NCBI GenBank assembly: GCA_022823465.1
Contig: JAJEHX010000049.1
Location: 1 to 33,039 of the forward strand
Direction: 5' to 3'
DNA from: Candidatus Latescibacterota bacterium
GTDB lineage: Bacteria; JAAXHH01
DNA length: 33,039 bases
In this document: in pieces, positions 18,101 to 25,998 of the stretch
Position numbering within the stretch: position 1 is the stretch's first letter
How the letters are laid out: the number at the start of each line of letters is the position of its first letter
Translations under genes and position numbers: made by a program
Notes under the pieces: generated by a model
What the model saw: only the letters and a program-made list of their open reading frames with translations
Database searches by the model: none
What the model was told of the DNA's origin: nothing

Positions 18101-18383
18101 GGGCGGTCTGAAGGGCCATGAGGCGATCATTCAGGCCGGACGCGACCGCCTGCGGCCGATCCTGATGACGGCGCTTACGACCATGCTGGGCCTGCTGCCG
18201 ATGGCCATCGGCACGGCTTCGCTGGGAAATCTGCCCTACTATCCCATGGGCCGGTCCGTGATGGGCGGCCTCATCTTCTCCACCATCGGCGCCATGATCG
18301 CGCTACCCCTGGTCTACAGCGTCTTCGAAGACCTCCGGAACTGGTGGCGGGGCGTCCTGGCCAGGATCCGGCAGCCAGTGTGA
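15117..18383 (+). CDS. Second RND efflux pump subunit with a membrane hairpin in its second periplasmic domain
   Basis: A 1088-residue RND transporter. The start is ATG at 15117 or, more likely, the next ATG at 15120, since GGAGGG abuts the first. TM4 carries GMLVDNAVVVLENI and TM10 GVVVNNAIVFIDHI. In the second porter domain, at about 632-676, lie two strongly hydrophobic stretches (WVWGSLLVCAGLLIAL and ALAVATALYVAILLIL) joined by RRKPF, which ordinary RND pumps lack there. The rest is standard, including the C-terminal MTALTTMLGLLPMAIG. It follows the first pump by 42 bp. Tandem RND genes with one adaptor may form a heterotrimer, as in MdtBC. Confidence 0.94.
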   Translation: MMFRFLTPANWTAFAFRRPVTVFMVLVSAILFGAVSFRLLPLEFIPAIEGTWMNVWVPYPNSTPEDNVQMIARPLEGELKTLRGLLRVESNARTNGVSVNLRFDYDTDMKLAYMEVRDRVERVRPRLPDEIDRIWVRKFSSTDIPVMWLAMSWHGDQDALYQVVDEQLRPRLERLDGIAGIDTWGSQSRQVIIDMDEDRLKAYRVNPEQFLGAMEQANMDSPGGYVEDGGFRYLVRLTGAFQSVEDIRAFPINQRGLRLGDVADVAYRKPTSQWGYRLDGQDAVGMVIRKESNANTVEVTAAVRETLDELTRDPRWPGLTYQVFFQQSTWILSSLSALGNAGMWGGLFAIGVLFFFLRRYRTTFIIAASIPASILVTFTAMYFINTSYQILSLNLISLMGLMLGIGMLVDNAVVVLENILRLRRQGVEPVKAAIQGAREVAVAVSAATLTTAIVFLPLLFIGDGGAQTQMRELGLVITIALISSLVMSLSFIPLLASRLLKDGALPAVGLLDALERRYSRVIGWVLNHRLDMALILGGFVILTILVPMRHVKLDNTPTDQRQVWMYVEPGPFLDLDETDQFVTERETEWLAAADSLNISAIRTDFRPGRVWFNVYLKNEQDDSVWEGLFHRAKYPWVWGSLLVCAGLLIALRRKPFAFQALAVATALYVAILLILGSQGGVETYRSSEDVAKVLRETIPEAPGRVVKWRWGEEGEEDPRVSIALSGEDPRLLEQIAADVNARLSQLPEITTITTDLDDDETQDELRVTVDRDLAGKFGLTPQRITTMALSGIRGQEMKRLKTADREIRVWLQTDEEDRETVHQLRDQAVYLDDGTQLPLATMASFSQSPAFRTIFRRDSQTILMVRANTTAEGIENLGTRISGSLEDLSLPRGYSWRLGERWQQLEEDSQTMVLAAMLALVAVLLLLGSLFESFIDPLIIVLVSIPFAYFGCYWMLFATGTSMSVLALIGVVILIGVVVNNAIVFIDHIKHLEKEGGLKGHEAIIQAGRDRLRPILMTALTTMLGLLPMAIGTASLGNLPYYPMGRSVMGGLIFSTIGAMIALPLVYSVFEDLRNWWRGVLARIRQPV

Positions 18384-18508
18384 CGGCGATGAGGACGAGC
18401 ATCCGCTGAAAATCCTCGCGAGACCCCGCGGCCGCCGACGTTTCAATCCGGACCTTCCGGCGACGTTCGTTCCAGGCCTTCCGTCGAAGTTTCAGTTGTG
18501 CGGTTCGC

Positions 18509-19285
18509 TCACCTGGCGAGCTTTCCAATCTCCTCGGTCAGACGCCGTATCCGGGGACGCCCGCTCTTCAAGAAGGACGCGTGTGGCTTAAACGCGTTCG
18601 GAGCGCCGTCCCGCAGCATGGCCAGGTGCGCTTCCGTCTTCGGCCGGGGGCCGAACTTAAGCACGATGACCCGCCGTTTGCCCGTCTTCCCGTACACCGC
18701 GTGATACAGCCACTGGTTGAAGAAGACGAGATCGCCCGGATCGGTTTCAATGGCGCAGGCGGGCATTTCAGGTCCGTCGATACCGAAAGGGCTGGGATCA
18801 CCGCCCAGATGAGCGTCCTGAAGGGGAAACAGCGATCGGTGAAAAGGATCCCGGTGGGAACCTGGAATGACCCGAATTGCGCCGGTTTCTCTGCGCTGCT
18901 GATCGAGGTACAGCATGACCTTGGTCCTCGGGTAGTCGAGATGCCGTGACGTCTTGTGGCCGTCGAAATGCCAGGTGTGGTCGGCCAGCTTCGGGTCGAT
19001 GCCCCACATGACTTCGGAGCCGATCCAGATGAAGTCCTCGCCCAGCAGTTCGCTCGTGGCCAGGTAGATCCGGTCGTCTTCCAACAGCCGCATCAGAGCC
19101 GGCCGCTCCTCGACGACCTCCGACGCCCAGAGGTATGCCGACTCATCGCCGCCGCGGTCCAGTTTCTCCGCGTACGCCGCGTCGGCCTCGCTGATCAACG
19201 CCTCTGCCTCGTCCGTAGCAAAAGCCTGGCGCATGACCAGGAATCCAAAGGTGTGGAAATGGGCGATCTGTTCGTCGGACAGCAT
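18509..19285 (-). CDS. Phytanoyl-CoA dioxygenase (PhyH) family protein A
   Basis: About 258 residues of the Fe(II)/2-oxoglutarate-dependent PhyH family. The ATG at 19285 (MLSDEQIAHFHTFGFLV) has AGGAAG upstream and matches the usual N-terminus; a TTG 27 nt earlier at 19312 is possible but less likely. The iron triad is visible as H106-F-D108 (WHFDGH) and H195 (LYHAVYG), with Arg204 (KRRVIVLKF) placed to bind 2-oxoglutarate. GAIRVIPGSHR is the usual family strand. It would hydroxylate a small organic substrate, unknown here. It lies 62 bp downstream of a second PhyH gene on the same strand and converges with the RND operon. Confidence 0.92.
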   Translation of the reverse strand: MLSDEQIAHFHTFGFLVMRQAFATDEAEALISEADAAYAEKLDRGGDESAYLWASEVVEERPALMRLLEDDRIYLATSELLGEDFIWIGSEVMWGIDPKLADHTWHFDGHKTSRHLDYPRTKVMLYLDQQRRETGAIRVIPGSHRDPFHRSLFPLQDAHLGGDPSPFGIDGPEMPACAIETDPGDLVFFNQWLYHAVYGKTGKRRVIVLKFGPRPKTEAHLAMLRDGAPNAFKPHASFLKSGRPRIRRLTEEIGKLAR

Positions 19286-19347
19286 GAAACACGTCTTCCT
19301 GGGTTTTGGCAAGCGGCCGCGGCGGGCTTACCGGTCGGCGTGGCGGG

Positions 19348-20175
19348 TCAGGGTTGCACGATACTGCTTCGCGACAACATGGCTTTGCCGCGATCCGAAA
19401 GTTTCTCGTATTCCGCTTTAGCCATCTCGATTGTGGAAGTGCGGAACCACGGCAGAGAATAACAGATGACCAGCTCTCCGCGGGCGTGGTCCGAGCGGTT
19501 CGGCGTGCCCCGGTGAAGGGTCCTCGGATCCTGGACCCAGAAAGTGCCCTTCTTCAGGTTCAGGCGGTGGGCGGGCGGGAAATCTCCCCGAAGCAGCACG
19601 TCATTGTACGTCTTCTCCATGTCCGGGTCCGCCAGGTACTGCGTGCCGGGCATGACCTCGAAACTGCCGTTTTCTTCGCTCGTATCGACAAGAGGAAACT
19701 TGACGCCGAAATGGGGGCAGATGGGCAGGCCGACATGGGGCGTAACCAGGTGAATGTCCCGGTGCCAGGGTTGGTACTCGCTGCCCGGATACGGATTGTT
19801 CGAATGATAGCAGGTGACGTGGAAATCGTCGGTGCCCCAGTAACGTTCGAGAAACGCCAGGACGACGGGGTTTTCGTAGATCTCCGGATCGGAGAAGGGC
19901 GGTTCCCACGGGATGTGCATGGTGTAGCGGTTGACGAACTGCTGGCGGCCTTTGCCCGCGCGGACCTCGCCCCGCTCCTTCGGATGGATCTCGTGCGACT
20001 CGCGGGCCTTTAGCCGTTCCAGTCTTGGCATGAAGGCCTCTCGAACGCGGTCGATTTTCTCCGGTTCGACGAGGTCTTCGAAGGTCGTAAATCCGCTGAT
20101 CTTGAGTTCCGCCACCTTCAGGTCGAGATCGAAATCTCCTGGCGCGGTGGTCGTGGGTGGTTGCGCTGCAGTCAT
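19348..20175 (-). CDS. Phytanoyl-CoA dioxygenase (PhyH) family protein B
   Basis: A 275-residue Fe(II)/2-oxoglutarate oxygenase. The iron ligands are H138-R-D140 (WHRDIH) and H221 (TLHRGTPN), with Arg232 for 2-oxoglutarate. NGSFEVMPGTQYL is the counterpart of the family's GALRVIPGSH strand. The N-terminal 15 residues are disordered (TAAQPPTTTAPGD). The ATG at 20175 has no strong Shine-Dalgarno. It is upstream of PhyH A in the same orientation and probably co-transcribed; the two proteins are clearly different, so this is not a recent duplication. The substrate is unknown. Confidence 0.92.
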   Translation of the reverse strand: MTAAQPPTTTAPGDFDLDLKVAELKISGFTTFEDLVEPEKIDRVREAFMPRLERLKARESHEIHPKERGEVRAGKGRQQFVNRYTMHIPWEPPFSDPEIYENPVVLAFLERYWGTDDFHVTCYHSNNPYPGSEYQPWHRDIHLVTPHVGLPICPHFGVKFPLVDTSEENGSFEVMPGTQYLADPDMEKTYNDVLLRGDFPPAHRLNLKKGTFWVQDPRTLHRGTPNRSDHARGELVICYSLPWFRTSTIEMAKAEYEKLSDRGKAMLSRSSIVQP

Positions 20176-20307
20176 GAGTTGTCGCCGCGTGAGGAATACC
20201 GGGAGTGCGCGTGAGCGGAAGACATGATACCGGCGCCGCGTGGTAGTGTCAAAGGTAAATGCCGCGGCGTAAGAATATCGGATGCGGCAGGTAGTATCTA
20301 AAACTTT

Positions 20308-20670
20308 GTTTACGAGATGTACCGGTACTTTCCGACTAAGTGGTTCAGATCACGATTTAATTAAACCCTATCTTACCATACCGAAAAGGCGGCCGTGTTG
20401 GACCACAAGACGTGGATGGATACGACAATTAAGGCTGCCCTGATTGGGGCGGCCGTCCTGATGTATCTGGACTTGAAAGCCGAGATACGGGAACTGGGTA
20501 ACAGAATCGACCGAGTGGAAACGAAGGTGGATGAAGTCCGGGGATATCTCAAGTTCAGTGATTTCGCTCCAGACAAAGGGTTTCCCGCCGCTGTCCCTGA
20601 GAAGTAGCCTTATGTCAGCTACCCGCAGCACGCTCGGTGAAATCACGTTACGCTGACGGTTTACGAGATG
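20308..20670. repeat. 12-bp direct repeats flanking a small gene
   Basis: GTTTACGAGATG occurs at 20308-20319 and again at 20659-20670, about 340 bp apart on either side of the small ORF at 20395-20607. No transposase or inverted ends are seen between them, so this could be chance, recombination scars or a very small insertion. Confidence 0.4.
20395..20607 (+). CDS. Small membrane-anchored coiled-coil protein
   Basis: A 70-residue frame from GTG at 20395 with AAGG upstream; an ATG at 20416 would give 63 residues. A hydrophobic segment (TIKAALIGAAVLMYLDL) is followed by a charged heptad-like helix (KAEIRELGNRIDRVETKVDE) and a short polar tail. This plan, one anchor plus a coiled coil, is common in small phage-derived or cell-envelope proteins of unknown function. 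The pattern argues for a real gene, but there is no family I can name. It stands alone between PhyH B (divergent) and the GH89-like gene (convergent). Confidence 0.5.
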   Translation: MLDHKTWMDTTIKAALIGAAVLMYLDLKAEIRELGNRIDRVETKVDEVRGYLKFSDFAPDKGFPAAVPEK

Positions 20671-20705
20671 GTGACTTAACGATCGAGGAGATAGCGGCCA
20701 TCGGA

Positions 20706-23501
20706 CTAACTTGACACCGGTGTTCGCTTCACCACGAACGAAGCCACGTCAAGATCCGTCCCGCTGTCGAACCAGACCTTGTACTCCGTGTCCCCGGCAC
20801 TGAACGCAAACACCGCGACGTCATGGCCGTCCGAGGGGGCGGGTTCGTCCTCCTGGCGGGTCAGTATGATCTCCGGCAGTATGGTCACCTGGTACAGGGC
20901 GATCTCGCCCCGTGCGATATTGTATTCCCGACGTACCTCGCGCACCGCGATGATGTCCTGGAGTTCTCGTGGGGCGACGACCCTTTCCACGAATCCGGGC
21001 ACGTTGAATCCCTCGATCGTTTCACCCGGCACTCCGTGCAATACCAGCCGGTTGCCGGGCGGTGCGTAATCTTCCTCCGCAAGGATCTCCTCGATGTCTT
21101 CCGGTGGCGGGAACTCGTCCAGCATCTCGCGGACGAGGGCGTCCAGCGGCCCCTCGTAAAAATCGTACCGGCCGCTTACGGACCCGGCCTTGATGAGACG
21201 AAGGGCCAGCGCCTCGTCCTCTCCCGTCAACTCAGGCTCGCAGGTGTCGCCGTAGGGCGACCACGGCGTGTTGCCCTGGGGCGTCGCCCAGTTCGCAACG
21301 CGGGACGGCAGATCGACGTCTGAGTCCCGGTCGACCAGACGTTCCGAGATATCCTCCCCCCGGTCCATCATCGTCCGCATCCGGTCGATGTATTGCCGCA
21401 CGCGGGGGAGGAAGTAGTGGACGATCATTTCGGCGAAATCTTCCGGGAGGTAGTCCAGCAGCACCTGCCAGTTCTCCAGAGAGATCAGGGCGGTGAAGGT
21501 GATCCAGTTGCTTTCGCTGTTGGCGTGGCCCGGCACGATCTGGGGCCACCGGGCAGCCCAGTCGTCGTGGGTCTTGAGCCTGAACTGCTCATGGGTGCTG
21601 CAGTAGCGGGCCATTGCGATCATCACCCGCTCCGTTTCCTCGGCCACGCGTTCGAACTGTTCCCGGTCACCGGCGCGGAACGCCTTGCGCGTGTCGGCCA
21701 GGCGATGGTTGAAGATACCCGCCAGGTAGGTCCGGCCGATATCCACCAGATCGAAGCGGTACATGGGGGAATCTTCGAGGGCATCGTACTGAGAGAGCAG
21801 GATCTCGAGCATATCGTGCAGCGCCGGCAGAAAACCGATGAGCCGTTTCACGGAGCCTGAAGTGAGACCGGGCAGCAAAGTCCCGTCCCAGTTCCGGTAC
21901 AGGGGGCCGTTGTGGGTGCAAGGATCGAAGTATGCCATGATGGTTTCGGCGAAGATCCGGACGGCCGGGCGTGTGCCGTCCGCCGCCGGTCCGTACCGCC
22001 TGCGGTTCCACCGCTCGACGTAGTTGTCCGGCTCCAGGTCCGCGGGGTTCCAGGACAACTCCGCATAGAGATCCATGGTCATCACGTTCCGGTGATTGGT
22101 TTCGGTCGACACCATGAAGCCCTGCAGGTTCTGCGCCTTTGGATGATCGGCAAGCGAGCGGGCATTGTCGATCGCCGTTTCGATGTCGCCGTTGGGATTG
22201 GTCTCCCGACCGCACTGGCCACACATGCCCGTGGACCACGGCAGGCCCCAGTAGTAGTCGCACCGGAGGAAATCGTACATGCGGCCGCCGTGGTTGAGGA
22301 ACATGTTGCCGATCACGGGCAGACCGGCGTCGCGGACCGCCCGCGCCTGGGCGGCCGCCGTGGGGTTGTCCGTGCACACCCGGGGACTGAACAGCACCGC
22401 ATCCGGATCGCCGTCCCGGATGGCCTGGATCATGCCGTCGACCGACGCGTGTGTGAGTCCGGCGGCCCGATCCGGGTCTTCCTCCACCCAAGTTTCCTCC
22501 GTGGGCAGCCACAGGCTGTACAAGTGGTCCGTGCCCAGCGCTTCCCGGTAGGATTCCACCACGGCGGTAGTGAACCGCCGGGTCACAGGATCACGCGGGT
22601 CGAGGACGATCTCGGACTCTCCGCACCATTCGAGGGGCGCCACGCTGATCTTCGTGCCGGTCATGGCTTCGTACCTGTCTACGAATTCCTGTAGCTGGCG
22701 TCCGTCCGCATAGGGCGAAAAACCGGGATTGACCGCGGGCGTGCCTACGTGGAGTTGCATGCGGTAGCGGACGCGAATGCCCGCTTCCCGGGCGTAGTCG
22801 AATACGCGCCGCAACAGCGCGATTCGCTCCTTCTGCCAGTCCGTAAGCTCCACCGGGACGCCCAGCCGGTTGGCCGCCAGCGCGCCGATGCCGCAGCAGT
22901 CCGCGATGTTGCCGCTCTCGAGGATGTTGAAGCGTTTCTTGACCAGGTAGTCGATCCAGGGCCTGAACTCCTCCCACGTCCACCAGCGCATGCCGCTGTA
23001 GGCGTCCTGCATGTTCGCGAAATACATCCGCCACTTGAAGCGGGGTTTCCGGTAGTCCGCCAAATCGCCTATCGATAGCGATTCTCTCGGCGGGATCTGC
23101 TCGCCTTCTTCGAAGAAGCCGCAGCCCAGATGTTCTTCGAACAACCGGTACACGGCATACAGCGCGGAATAGGGCCTTCGACCGGCAAGCACCAGGCTGT
23201 TGCCGGTGCATCGGATCACGTATCCATCGTAGCCCAGGGCGGCTTCGGAGAGATCGATGGAGAGATCAGCGGGCGCCCAACCGATATACACGTGGCCGTC
23301 ATCGTCCTCACGATCCGGGTGAGGTCCGCTGGTCCCGTTCGAGGATGGCTTTTGCGTTTCCTGTAGAACGGACATGTCGACCCTGCCCATTTGCTTCACG
23401 ATGCGCCGGAACTCGCGGGCGGCGCGCCGTTCAGCCGGCCCGGCCGAAGGGGCCAGCACGATCTTCGGCGACGGCTGGCCTTTTTCGAAAAGGGTGATCA
23501 T
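20706..23501 (-). CDS. GH89-like alpha-N-acetylglucosaminidase family protein
   Basis: A 931-residue glycoside-hydrolase-like protein. Residues about 10-140 resemble the alpha/beta N-terminal domain of NAGLU and alpha-glucuronidases (GYVIRCTGNSLVLAGRRP, then ALYAVYRLFEEHLGCGFF). A TIM-barrel region follows (about 150-500), entering with RWRMYFANMQDAYSGMRWWT. The stretch GTDHLYSLWLPTEETW places Glu335/Glu336 where GH89 enzymes have the catalytic acid region (DxFNE). The C-terminal part is mostly helical, with a final beta-rich domain. No signal peptide is present, so it would act inside the cell. GH89 releases alpha-linked GlcNAc, but sequence divergence leaves both family and substrate uncertain. 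Confidence 0.7.
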   Translation of the reverse strand: MITLFEKGQPSPKIVLAPSAGPAERRAAREFRRIVKQMGRVDMSVLQETQKPSSNGTSGPHPDREDDDGHVYIGWAPADLSIDLSEAALGYDGYVIRCTGNSLVLAGRRPYSALYAVYRLFEEHLGCGFFEEGEQIPPRESLSIGDLADYRKPRFKWRMYFANMQDAYSGMRWWTWEEFRPWIDYLVKKRFNILESGNIADCCGIGALAANRLGVPVELTDWQKERIALLRRVFDYAREAGIRVRYRMQLHVGTPAVNPGFSPYADGRQLQEFVDRYEAMTGTKISVAPLEWCGESEIVLDPRDPVTRRFTTAVVESYREALGTDHLYSLWLPTEETWVEEDPDRAAGLTHASVDGMIQAIRDGDPDAVLFSPRVCTDNPTAAAQARAVRDAGLPVIGNMFLNHGGRMYDFLRCDYYWGLPWSTGMCGQCGRETNPNGDIETAIDNARSLADHPKAQNLQGFMVSTETNHRNVMTMDLYAELSWNPADLEPDNYVERWNRRRYGPAADGTRPAVRIFAETIMAYFDPCTHNGPLYRNWDGTLLPGLTSGSVKRLIGFLPALHDMLEILLSQYDALEDSPMYRFDLVDIGRTYLAGIFNHRLADTRKAFRAGDREQFERVAEETERVMIAMARYCSTHEQFRLKTHDDWAARWPQIVPGHANSESNWITFTALISLENWQVLLDYLPEDFAEMIVHYFLPRVRQYIDRMRTMMDRGEDISERLVDRDSDVDLPSRVANWATPQGNTPWSPYGDTCEPELTGEDEALALRLIKAGSVSGRYDFYEGPLDALVREMLDEFPPPEDIEEILAEEDYAPPGNRLVLHGVPGETIEGFNVPGFVERVVAPRELQDIIAVREVRREYNIARGEIALYQVTILPEIILTRQEDEPAPSDGHDVAVFAFSAGDTEYKVWFDSGTDLDVASFVVKRTPVSS

Positions 23502-23655
23502 GGGACGGTGTTATTTCCTGCGGTTACGGCGTTTGACGATGTAGCCAGCCATCGAAAGGAACAACCAGGATCTGTTCTTACGCCGGCTTGACCGATTCGC
23601 GCCGCGATGTATCTTCAGTTTGACCCGGCGATCAATACACTATCCAATCTATATC

Positions 23656-24387
23656 ATGACGCCAACCGGATTCCAGACTTTCGGTATGCCCCATCTGTTC
23701 GTGCTGGGCCTGACCCTGGCCCTTCCCATCGCGCTCTCGGGTCTCGCGCGAAGCGCGGGGGACGGCCGAACTGCAAAATCGATCGCCTACCTGCTCGCCG
23801 CCATGCTTTTGGTCAACGATGTAACGGCCGGGGGATACCGCCTCCTGCAGTTCGGATTGGACTACTTCATCCGGAACTACTTGCCGCTGCATATCTGCGG
23901 CGTCGCAATCCTTGTCACGGCGGCTACCCTGATATTCCGCAGCCGGCGGACTTACGAGATCGCCTACTTCTGGGGGCTTGTCGGTTCCGCCAATGCCGTA
24001 ATCACGCCGGGCGCCATTGAGACCGGCTTCCCTTCCTGGCGCTTCTTCCAGTATTTCATCGCGCACTCGGGTATCGTCGTGGGCGTCCTGTACGCTACCT
24101 GGGGCCTGGGCATGCGGCCTACGCTGGGCGGACTCTTTCGCGCCTTCATCATGCTGAATGTATTCGCCCTGGCCGTGAGCGTCATCAACCTGCTCCTGGG
24201 GTCGAACTACATGTACCTTTCGAAGCCGCCCTGGGGTACGGTTTCACCCTTCTTCTTCGCACCGTGGCCCTGGTACATTCCCATTCTCGACGCTGTGGCC
24301 CTGGCACTGTTCTTCGCGGTTTATCTGCCGGTGCATCTGGCACAACGCCGAAAAGTGCAGCCGGCGCGACAGGACAGCCAGCCGTAA
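23656..24387 (+). CDS. TIGR02206/YwaF family integral membrane protein
   Basis: About 243 residues with six to seven transmembrane helices. The ATG at 23656 is preferred to a TTG at 23620, since residues from MTPTGFQTFGMPHLFVLGL match the usual N-terminus. Family landmarks are visible: LPLHICGVAILVTA, FWGLVGSANAVITPG, FFQYFIAHSGIVVGVLY and GSNYMYLSKPP. The molecular function of this family is not established. Its stop is only 5 bp from the convergent stop of the next gene. It is divergent from the GH89-like gene, with about 150 bp between them. Confidence 0.88.
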   Translation: MTPTGFQTFGMPHLFVLGLTLALPIALSGLARSAGDGRTAKSIAYLLAAMLLVNDVTAGGYRLLQFGLDYFIRNYLPLHICGVAILVTAATLIFRSRRTYEIAYFWGLVGSANAVITPGAIETGFPSWRFFQYFIAHSGIVVGVLYATWGLGMRPTLGGLFRAFIMLNVFALAVSVINLLLGSNYMYLSKPPWGTVSPFFFAPWPWYIPILDAVALALFFAVYLPVHLAQRRKVQPARQDSQP

Positions 24388-24392
24388 CGCAC

Positions 24393-25838
24393 CTAGATGA
24401 TCCGAATCGTATCGCCGCCCTCGGATTCCCAGTCCGTCAACAGACGGACCGGTATCGTCCTCAGGCCGACCTGGGCGTTTCCGGTGTAAAACACGTAGCC
24501 CACGTCGCCCTTTACGACCATTCGGGGCCAGCCGGTCCAGGTGTTGTCGAATCGCTCCGCTCCGATGCCCAGCGCCGGCAAGGCCGGATTGCGGGGATAG
24601 TACGACCAGTTCTTCAAGTCCCTTGAACGGGCGAGGCCCACCGAATCGCACCACTGTTCCCGCTCGCACCACTGTTCCCGCTCGCACGACTGCGCCCGCC
24701 CAGTCAGGTCCGGCGGCGTCCAAGCGTTGCAGCCTTCGTACCAGAGATACCACGTGTCGCCGATACGGTTCAGGGACCGGGGCCGGACATGCACGGCGTC
24801 CCAGTCGTTCGCCGTCTCCGGACTGAACACGGGATTGTCTTCCGCCTCGCGCCAGTCCACGAGATTGTCGCTGTAAAGCAGGTATCCCCGGTCGCCGCCG
24901 GCCCAGCCTCCCGACGGCCGCGGCGTGTAACCCGCGTAGCACATGATGTAACGGTAGTCCGGATGGTCCACGCGTTGCAGATCGAATTCATGGGCGGCGT
25001 CATTGAAGTGACGGTAGACGGGATTCGCGGAATAGGGCATGAAGGGACCCATCGGATTGTCGGCAGAGGCGATCATGAATCCGAGCCAGGACGGATACTG
25101 CTGGACGGCGTACATGATGACGATCCGGCCTTCAGGTGTAACGACCGCGCCGTTCACATAGAGATTGTCGCCCGGCGCGTCCGCGTAAGAAAGAACCGGC
25201 GCCGGATGCACTTCCCATGACAGCAGATCATCGCTTTCCGCCACGGCGATGGTACGCCGCGAGGATCCCTCCTGGTCGCCTTCCATGCCCGCCATGCAGT
25301 ACATGTAGAAGCGGCCTTCAAATTCGAGGATGGCGCCCGGGATGATCTGCTTCTCGTAATGACTGCCCTTGGGCCCGCGCGCGATGACCGGCTCTGTTCT
25401 CTGATCCAGCCAGGACAGCATCGTGACCGTGCAGGACTCGAATCCGCATCCCTCGGTTCCCTCCAGGCCCAGCGTATTCTCCCACGGATCGTACACTCCA
25501 TCCCATTCGCCCGAAGGGCCGCGGATCCAGCCCGTGTTTCCGTTCACGCGGAACCGGAAGAAGTTGCCTTTTTTAAGCACGCGGACTTCCCATGGAGGAG
25601 GTCCCCCGCCGGGGCAGTCCTTCAGCACCGTGCGCTCTCCCCCGATCCGCCGGACCAAGCGAAAGCCGTGGCTGTCGATGTCCAGGGCAACACTCGCCTG
25701 TTCGCCGCCACCGGCAAACCGTATGCACGCCGCCGCGGACGGACCCGCCCCCGTAATCCTCGCGTCGAGTTCGTAGTTACCCGTTACCTGTCGATTAATC
25801 ATTGGTCCAAATCCGGCGTTCGTGCGGTACCGCAACAT
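24393..25838 (-). CDS. GH43-like five-bladed propeller protein with N-terminal concanavalin-like domain
   Basis: About 481 residues if the ATG at 25838 is used; TTG at 25937 and ATG at 25802 are also in frame and none has a good Shine-Dalgarno. The first 130 residues look like a beta-sandwich (NRQVTGNYELDARITG ... FFRFRVNGNTGWIRG). The rest is a beta-propeller of the GH43/GH32/GH130 type, with blades such as GRFYMYCMAGM, RTIAVAESDDLLSWE, GYLLYSDNLVDWRE and TWYLWYEGCN. No signal peptide is evident. The substrate is unknown, and catalytic residues cannot be fixed by eye. An 18-bp repeat near the C-terminal third inserts CEREQW twice. Confidence 0.75.
   Translation of the reverse strand: MLRYRTNAGFGPMINRQVTGNYELDARITGAGPSAAACIRFAGGGEQASVALDIDSHGFRLVRRIGGERTVLKDCPGGGPPPWEVRVLKKGNFFRFRVNGNTGWIRGPSGEWDGVYDPWENTLGLEGTEGCGFESCTVTMLSWLDQRTEPVIARGPKGSHYEKQIIPGAILEFEGRFYMYCMAGMEGDQEGSSRRTIAVAESDDLLSWEVHPAPVLSYADAPGDNLYVNGAVVTPEGRIVIMYAVQQYPSWLGFMIASADNPMGPFMPYSANPVYRHFNDAAHEFDLQRVDHPDYRYIMCYAGYTPRPSGGWAGGDRGYLLYSDNLVDWREAEDNPVFSPETANDWDAVHVRPRSLNRIGDTWYLWYEGCNAWTPPDLTGRAQSCEREQWCEREQWCDSVGLARSRDLKNWSYYPRNPALPALGIGAERFDNTWTGWPRMVVKGDVGYVFYTGNAQVGLRTIPVRLLTDWESEGGDTIRII
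24646..24699. repeat. Three 18-bp tandem repeats inside the GH43-like gene
   Basis: Two identical units (TCGCACCACTGTTCCCGC at 24646-24663 and 24664-24681) are followed by a third with three mismatches (24682-24699). In the gene's frame each unit gives a CEREQW-like hexapeptide, so copy-number change keeps the frame. Confidence 0.9.
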
Positions 25839-25998
25839 CGCACCGGGAGAAGGGAAATACCGATTTCTCTCACGGAAGATAAGCCCTATATTCCGGATTA
25901 TCCACAACGAAACAGGACACCGCAGGACCTGTTTCAAGCGTGGCGTAGGGGCGTTGCTGGGCGGAGTGTGCCGGCACGCTAATCAGGAGACGGCAGTC

